From positions 1 through 23,597 of the IMG/VR virus record IMGVR_UViG_3300042294_002244: 23,597 bases of DNA. The stretch is one strand, 5' to 3'. The notes beneath the pieces were generated by a model, which saw only the letters and a program-made list of their open reading frames with translations, had not been told where the DNA came from and did not search any database. This document shows, piece after piece, positions 13,307-22,300 of this stretch (the stretch's first letter is position 1; every line of letters starts with the position of its first letter). This stretch comes from a virus. A program made the translations under genes and the position numbers.

Positions 13307-16300
13307 GGGTTGTTGACTTTCGCTTGAACCTTGCGGGTCTCGATGTCGAGGATGCGCGTGGCCCGATCACGAATCAGTTTGTCGAGCGCCTTGGTGGACA
13401 TTCCTGTGATCCGCTCGCCGTTCTCCTGCAAGAACTTGCCATAGCTGAGAGCGACCGCTTTCTCGAAGTCGTAAGTAACTCCTTTGCCGAGGGTGTCCAT
13501 AGGCACCTTCTTGCCGTCCTTGATGATCTGACGTTTGGTGCTCGGTGTAGGAAAGTCGATACCCCTCGCGAGTAACTGCCCGTAGGCCACAGTCGCCTTG
13601 TCTGCTTCGTCAGTTGTGTAGAGACGGCTGTAAGGCTCGCGGTGGAGTCGGACATCTTGACCGATGCGGTTGAACTGCGGACGCCCATCGTTGACAAATC
13701 GACGTGCGACAGGCATCTCGCGGACGAGCTTTTCCCAGACGCCGTCTGCCCGGAAATTGCGTGGGTCTTGCCACTTGTCCAAATCTTTGACGGATGTGGG
13801 TACCAGACCCCCAAGGTAGTTCGTACCCATTTTAATGACTTTCTCCGGCATCCCTTGTGCCGCCCCGTACGAGGACGAGGTGCTGAAAAGTTCGGCAACC
13901 TGCTGCATGGCGGCAGCATCTTGGACTTGAAACAGCCCAGTGACAGCGCCTTGAAGAATGTGTCCCGCTACTCCGCGCTGATTCCAGTCTTCAGGCTTGT
14001 AGCGTTTCTCGTCGAGCATGCTTCCCACAGCGGCTAGAAGTCCGGCAGTCGGCCATTGTGCATAGCTGATGCGCTCAATCTTGCCGTCTTTCCTGCGCCA
14101 AAAGGAGTTCTTCGCCAATCCCGCGCTCAGGCGGGAAGACTGCTCACCGAGACTGAGATCGTTCCACGGACCTTCCATGTGCCACTTGCCGTCCTCGGAT
14201 TCGTCGTCGTCTCCAAACAGAGAATAGAGAGTGGCAAGCAGAATGCCCCCGACCACGTTCTTACCAATCAGCATATCCTGCTGCATCGGGCTGAGTTTGC
14301 TGCCGAGGATGTTGGTGCCTTTGTTCAGCAGCCACGAGCCGGGCATGTAGCGCATGAACTCGTTGCCGAGGTTGAAGCCGAAGCGCATGAACCTCGTGCC
14401 GGTGAGGGCGTGGACGCTGCCTGCCGTCACTGCGGCGAACGCTCGCGTGATCTTGGCAGCTTCCTCATCTTGTGCAACTTGGTCCAGACTGCGGACTGCG
14501 GAAGACAAGCCTGACTTAACCGCATGGTAGAGTCCGCCAAACAACCCCGTCGGATCGTTCTGGAATGCGGCGATGTCTCCTACTTCAGAAGCAGCCATCT
14601 GGTCTGCCTCGGTCAGCCCGGCGTTAAGAATTTCGCGAGTGCGCTTGGCGACCAGCATGCGTTCAAATTTGGTCGCGGGTTCCGCTCCTGCCGTGGCCTC
14701 GGCAATCGCCTGCTTGCGAGCGTCGGCGATCTCCTTCTGAGTCCAAGATGTCTTGCCTTCATAAAGCTCAGGATTCATCGCCCGAGCCACGGCCATCGCT
14801 CCCTGCGTGGTGGCGGTGTTGTTCACGTGGTCGGCGGCGACCATGCTACGACCGACCACCATCATCAGAGCGCCGGGAATCTTCTGGAGCAGGCTGCCGC
14901 TTTTCCACATCTTCTCGCCGATGGCAATGGGGTGCGCGGTCTTCTCGCCATTCAGAGCGTCGATAAGATCGGCCTCAAAACGCTTGGTGAATGAGGGGTC
15001 TCCGGTGCGCAGGAGATACAGGGCTTCATTGAGTCCGGTGAACAATCCTTTCCACCATTGAGCCTGGATGTCGAAAGCGGCAACCCCTCTGCCCTTCGAC
15101 AGTTGGACTCCTGCTTGAATGAGGTTGGTGCCGAGACCATTCACGACACCTCCCCAGGTGTCGAAGTGAGTGCGCAAACCGCTAAGAACACTGGCGATCC
15201 AGTAGGAGTTCATCACGTCTGCCCAGTTCGCACCAGTGGCGTGCTGGATGCCTTCAACCAATTGGCCGAGTTTCTGATTGCGCAGGACGCCTTGGGGACT
15301 GCCCCACGCTTCGGCTGCCAGCTTGCGCAAAGCATCGGCCTGAACGCCGGTCAGGAGCTTCAAGCCGAACCGTTTGGAGATCGCTTCGCGGAAAGTGCTG
15401 GAGTTGAACACTCCCAGGTTCATGAGTCGGAGAAGCTCGGGAGCAGCAGACGCCACGTTCGCAACAGCCTTGGTGGTCTTGGCTTTCAGGACGCCAGCTT
15501 TGAAGAGTTCGTCTTGGAACGCTTTGAGTCTTTCGCGCTGCCACAGTTTGTCGATGCTCTCCGCCAACTTTTTCGACTCATCCGGGGTGAGGTTCTTCAG
15601 TGCCTCATGTTTGGCGACACGGTCCTTGATGGCGGCAAGACGTTCCGCCTGTGTGCGCGGCAGGTCGTAGAGAATGTCAGACCAATCTGAGTCGGGGAGG
15701 ATTCTATTGCGGATGGAGTTAACCAGCTTCTCAAGAGCTTTGGAGTCCTCGCTGAGAAGACTCTGCTTGGCGGCTTCTAGCTTCGCCACTTTGTCGGCGT
15801 CTGTCTGCGCCTGCCACGAGTCGAGAGTCTCGTTGACCGCCTTGAGTGCAAGGGCGCGGGCTTGCGGCCAATCGTTTTGAGTCGCGGCGTCCGGGACTTG
15901 CATCTCCGCGTCGAACACTTTTATCACGGCGTCAGCGGCGCGTTGACGGTTGAGCAGCGCGTCTTTGATGCTGAGAGTGCGTTTGCCGGACTTGTCCAGA
16001 CCCGTTGCCAAGTCGGCGGTGTAACCTGCCTTCTCAAATGCACGGCCAATCGCTTCACGGGAAGACACGGGGTCAAACGCCACCGTTGGAGCGGCGGGCA
16101 TCAACGCATCGCGCTGCGCTTCGAGTTGAGGCGTCATTGCCTTGACCGCATCCATAGCGGCTTTCGTTTCCACCTTGGCAACCTTGATCTGGTCGGCGAG
16201 TTGAGCGCGTTCTGCGGCACTGGCTTCCTGCTGTTCGGCACTTCCAGCCTCCAAATAGGTGAGTTTGGCACGAAGATCGGCCAGACGCTTTTGGGCTGGA

Positions 16301-19300
16301 TGGAAAGTTTTGTCCAACTCCATATCAATCAGCATGTCGAGCACTTTTTGACGACCCTCTTTCCACGCTGATTCAAACGCCGGACCCTCAGACACCTGAT
16401 TGACGAATGCGCTGGTCAGCAGGTCTTGCAGCGTGCGCTCGGGCGCGGGCTTCTTCTCACCCTTCACACTGGCTGCGAGAGTGCTTTTAAGGCTGCTCAC
16501 CAAATTGGCAAGCGCGGTCTTCCGTTCGGGAGCGACCACGTTGCCACGGGCTTTGAGCATCAAGGCTTTGGCTACTTCGTCGATGATCTGGTCACGCTGT
16601 CCCATACCACGGAACATGCGGGCGAGCGCACCAACAGAGGTTTGCTTTGGACGCAGGCTGCCCATCAATCGACGGATGATGTTCTCCAATCGTTCGTCGG
16701 CTTCGGCAGTGGCCGTCTCGGCAGCACCGGCTACTCGCGGAGCCGCACCTTCCGATCCTCCCTCGAACTGATCCTCCAGAATCTTCTCTCCGTGATCTGC
16801 GAGCACCTCTTCCACTGCAAGAATAGGGGCGATGAGTTGAAGCACTGCACCGTTCTGCACTCCAATCTGACGCATGCCACGGGCGGCGTCTTGGTTCATC
16901 CGTACTCGATACTTCCCAAGCCGTTGATTGGTGGCGCGTGCGACCGTTTTCTCGTCCTCACTGGCGTTGGGGTCTATCGAAATCTCTGTGAAACCTTTGA
17001 GCAGACCACCCATGACGATGTTCTTCACGTTGAGGTCCATGTCGCTCGGCGCACGGTCTGCCATCAACAGGTCGGCAGCCCGGAGTGGGCCAACGGCGTT
17101 GATCCAGGCAAAGGCTTTCTTGGTAGCTTCCTCGTCCGAATGGACTTGATACATTTGGTCCTCCGGTTTTGGCGGAGCAAAGCGAGCGCGAGTGAAGGCA
17201 AACTCAGGACCGTCCGCAGGTTCTGCTTCGCCGCCGATGTCGATGATAGGTGGTTCGCCGTCGTCAGCCTTGCTGTAAAGCGTGCTGTTGCTCTTCGGAT
17301 TGAACCGCTGTGGGGGCGGGATCACGTTGCCTTGCTTGTCGCGGGTGACGGGGTCGGCGGCTGCCAACGGGTCTGGAGCCGGAGAAATTGTCTCCCATTC
17401 TTTCGCCTCTGAAATATTGTTGGTAATCGGCTGATCAATATATGAAGGGTCATCCACCACGACCCGATTGTTCATCACCAACTCGGTAAGCACTACGTTT
17501 TTCAAAAGAGGCTCTCCGTCTGATCCAACTTCTCCCGTATCTTCGCCGTACGCGATGTAGATAGAACGTCCCTCCATCCCGGCCACCATATCTGATGCGC
17601 CCGTCTCGGCTCCGACACTGGAGATGACATAAACCCCATCAGGTGAACGCCATGCCTTCAACACGCTGACTCCTTTTTCATAAAGCCCTGGTTCGTGGCC
17701 TTTGACAGATTTGCCCCCTTTGGGCAGATCGCCGAATCGCAGATAGAAGCCAGGAAGTGTTATTGTCGTGTCCTTTCTCCAGTCCCTGAAAAGCACTTCG
17801 GTAGAAGGCTGTGCGCCTCCAGACTCTTCTTCCAGCCTCTCGATAGCAGCTTTGATGGCAGCCTGCTTGCCCATTGCAATGACATCCCCCAACCCACCTT
17901 TATCCGCAAAATACCAGTACCCATTTTCAGGATCGCGGAAAACAGATACCTCCCTGCTTCCGAGTCTCACTTTGGTGTGGTTGGTAAACCCGGTGCGCTT
18001 GGTCTCTGTGGAGAAAGGCTGAACTGCCGCCTTCGCCGCCGCGTTCACCATCGCCTGCTGCTTGGCAACGTCGCCAGACTCCACGGCTGCCATGTACTCG
18101 GCGTCCATGTCGTCGGCCTTGCTCTTCAACGTCCCCTGCGGTGCTGGCATCATACGCACAGCCGTGCCCACGGGAGTTCCTGGCAGCGATAGGCTGGACT
18201 GTGCGGCTTCTTGCTGGCTGCCCGCGCCTTCGAGCAACAGCGTGCCATTGTCGTAGCCTTCCTGCACCTGCGCCAAGAACGCCTCGGGCGTGAGTCCGGG
18301 CTGGAGCAGCCGGGCCTGCGCATAGACGCTGGAGAGCGGAGCCATCTGCGTGCTGGTGCCGCGCACGGCCTCGCGGTAGGCGTTGGCAATGGTGTTGCGG
18401 ACGACGTAGCCGTATTGCACCTTGCGGGGCTTCCAAGCCGCATAGTGACCTACGGACTGCGGGTTGAGAGGTTTGGCAGCCGCAACCCCAAATTGACGCT
18501 GCACCTCGGCAACAGCCGCTTTGAAGACGGCATCAAAAGGCTTGGGCATGTCGTATGAGGACAGTTCATTCGCGTCCCCTTTTTCATCCTTCAGCATCTC
18601 TGCCAAATTACCAACCAACTGATCGACTTGTTGCTGGCGGAGAGAGAAACCGGACAACGCTTTCTTCAAAGCATCCACATCGGGAATGAAATCTGCTGCT
18701 TCGTAAGACACGGCTACAGGCATTTCGGTCGCCCCCAGTTCGCGCATGGCTGCAAGCCGGTGCTGGCCTTCGATCACCTCCCCGTTGGCAGAGACAATGA
18801 TCGGAGAGATGAAACCCTCCTCCGACAGTATTTTAGCTTTCAAAGCGTCCACCCTGCGCCTTTCTTCCGGCTGATTCAGCCGTAGCACCCCGGTGAGATC
18901 GGATATGTCCACCGTGCCCAGAACTGATCCAGCGTCTTTCCCGTTTGCAGCGTTCGTGTCCGTGAGGCTGTCAGAAAATTTACCGACAGTAACCGGACCA
19001 TTTTTGGTCTCTATCGTTTTCTTGGTCCTGCGAACATTGAGGCGGACTGGTTCGGGCTTCTTTGGCATGTCCAGCAACTTGCGCTCCCCGGTGGCCGGGC
19101 GTTTGGCCTGCGGGTTGAACATGCTGGCGAGTCCCTGCGGCTTGGTTCCCACGGTTTCACCCCTGGCCTTCTGCGCTGCCTCCGCGAGCATGTCGGTGGG
19201 GGAGCGGTATCCGCGAGACTCTTGTGGTCCGTTGCCGCCGAACATCACAATTGCATCTTCCTTAACGATGTTCTCGCTGGAATAGGGGGCGACGGCTTTG

Positions 19301-22300
19301 CGCTGTTCGGGTGTGAAGTTTCGGCGGGCTTGCACGTCGCGGGCTTCGATTTCGCCAGCAGTGCGTCGGTACAGTTCATACCCGATGTTGCCCCGCATAC
19401 CGCGTTCAATGCCCCCACGCTCTTGAATCAGACTTGAGAACTCATCATCCAGTGCGGCAGCTTCTTTCGCCTCCGGGGATTTATACCTTTCCTCCCCAAG
19501 CTCCTTCAGCCGCTCTGCCAAAACAGAGCGACGGACTTTGATTGCAGCCTGCCGCTCTGCAATAGCCTTCAATCGGGGGTCTTGTTTCAAAAACGCTTCC
19601 TGTGCTTGGGCAGAAAACCCTGCTTCATCTGGATTGCTGCCTCTGGCAAAACCTTCCTTGTCTTGAACCCAGTGTTGGATTTCGTGGATCAGGGAAGTCA
19701 TGGCTTCTGCCGGAGAAGCTTCATAGTCAATAGTGATACCTGCTGGCCCCCACGCCGCCTTTGCGGGTTTGATGTTCATGGTCTGGACCTCGACATCCTT
19801 CAGGTCAGGGTATGCCTCGTAGAGTGCCGGATGATTTAATATGTCTGATAGAGGCAACGTCCTGCGCGAAAAGTCGTCTCCGCGAAGATTCGAGAACGCT
19901 CCGTAGAAGGAAGGTTTGGCGGATGCCTTTCCGGCCTCTTTCCAATCAAGCCCTCTGACCCATGCGGCACCATTGTCAGGAATCTCCCACCGCATCTTCC
20001 CATCATACCTGCCGGGGAACCATCCAGTAACGGCACGAATCTCTTCACTCGTCTTACCGGCAGCAGCCATTGCTTTAGCCGTGTCCAGTGAGTCACGCAT
20101 GAACTGCGGCATCTCGGCACGCTCACCCGCCATACTCTGCACCGCGTTCAACGCTTCCAACTTGCCCGTGTCCCAGGCGCGGTGCGGAGTCTCGAAGGTC
20201 GCGAGCACGGTCGTAAAGTATTGCTCCATCGTGCTGCCCCTGGCAACCGGCTCGCCTTTGATCCACTCGGCAATGAGGCGGAACACTTCGGAGAGCACCG
20301 AGCGGAACTTGCCCACAGACACACCAGTCGAGAAACTGTCGGGGATCGAGGCGAGGAAGTTCTGGAAGTTGGGGTTGGTGAGGGCAGAGATGAACTCCTC
20401 CACAGTGTCAAGCTCGTAGTCCAGCCTATCGTATAGACCTTTTTCCTTGGCATACTCCAACACCTTCTCGCGGATGGTGTCGAGCTTGTTAAAGACTTCG
20501 TTCTCCCAAGCCCCCTGCGGATCGCGCACCTTCGCCAGTGTGACGTGGTGAAGCGCCTCATGCAGGATGGTGCCGAGGGCATCGACCATGCCACGTCCGA
20601 CCTGCCGCAGGTTGACCGCGATGGCTGACTTGCCGTTGCTGTGGGAATACTCGCCTGCGTAGCGCGTGTTCTCGTCGGCGACGACGTGAAGATCCACGTT
20701 CGCGAACGCGGACATCTTCGACAGCTCCTTGGCGATCTGCCGGTAGATGCGCGACAACGACGCGTCCTTTGCCATGGAGGCGAAGGACTTGCGGAAGTCG
20801 TGATTGGCGTGAACACCGGGAGCCGATGGGAAGTGTTTCGCCATCTTCCGCGTGTTCTGCTCCTGCGTGTATTGGTATCTCGGCGGCTCGACGAGCGAGG
20901 CGACCGGACTGGAGAGGCGATCAGGGCGAACGGTCGCCTTCTGAGTCTGGCCGTTCCACGAGAAGCTCACGACGGCTTTACCGCCCTCAATCGACTGCAC
21001 GGTGCCTACGAGTTTCTGTCCGTTATTGGCGGTGAAAGCGGCAGGAGCATTGACGGTTGGCGTCCACTCGGTGGCTACCGTGGTGGTTTGGGGGGATTTT
21101 CCAGCCTCCGGTGTTGTTACTTTCAATGGCTCCTTTGAAGGAGTTGTAGCGGCACCTGCGCCCAAGTCAGATTTCTCTGACGAAGGCTGAAAGACGTAAA
21201 GATCGCCTTGTTTGACGTAGCCTTCGGGAAGCTGCAATTGATTGGATTCGAGACTTGCTAATTTTTCCTCGGCTCTTTCCAATCTAGTTGCTTTTCTACT
21301 TCCAGGTGTATCTGGCTCTTGTTGAATTTTTTCGACATTAGACCTAGCATCTTCGATTCTCTCTTGGTGTCGCGCTGTTTCTGCGTCAAACAGGGCTACC
21401 GATACAGGATTAGTGGCCGACAGAGCGTTCGACAAAACATCCCTCGTCCCTGCTCGCATTGCCGCATTTTTTCCGGTCCTATTATACTCTTCTTGACCAG
21501 ACTCAAATACAAATTGGTCAAATTCCTCCGGCGTCATCTGCTCCGGCTTCGACGGGTCACGCTGCACAGCCGGAGGGGTGCCCACGTCTCCCGACGTTGG
21601 CTGGTCGGCAGGTAGCGAGTCTGTCGGCGCTTCCCCGGTGGGGGTGATTGGTTGTGGGGCGGTAGCTTTCGCACGGTTTATCTCATCGACTGCCTCCTGC
21701 GACCGCCCTTTGGCTGCTGCCGAGCGAATCTTCTCCATCTCTTCGTCAGTGAGTCTTTGGGGCTGCTCGCGGGGAGTCTCTGCCGTTTCGCCCTTCGACG
21801 TGGTTCCCCATGTGGGGCGATAAACGCGGTCCACATATTCTTGGTACTCCCTCTTGGCTTTCTCCTGCTCAGTCTCAGCGGGCGTCTGTTGAATTTCTTC
21901 CTTCATCCCGGCACCCGTGGCACCGCTCTCGTCAGGAGTCAAATTCAACTTTACACTTGGTTGTGGAATCAGGCCAACTCGTGGCCCCTGCTCGGTGCCT
22001 GCCATGCGGGCACGGGCTTGGCGGATGATGTCGGCGTTGCGTGCCGCGCCTTCGGAGGCTTCCAAGGTGGGAGCGGGCGGCGGCGTGACACCGAGAGTTT
22101 CGGCAGGCTTGACTTCCTCGACAGGCTCGACAACAGGGGTCTCGGCTGCCTCTGCCCCCACAGTCTCGATTGGTTCTGCGGTCTCTGCTTGAGCCTCTGG
22201 GGCTGGGGCAGTCTTCAACGCTTCCACGGTCTGCGGGGCAAGCGCGGCAGACGCGGCAACGCGCTCGTTCATCTCCTCGGTGATCGCAAGGTCAACGCCC

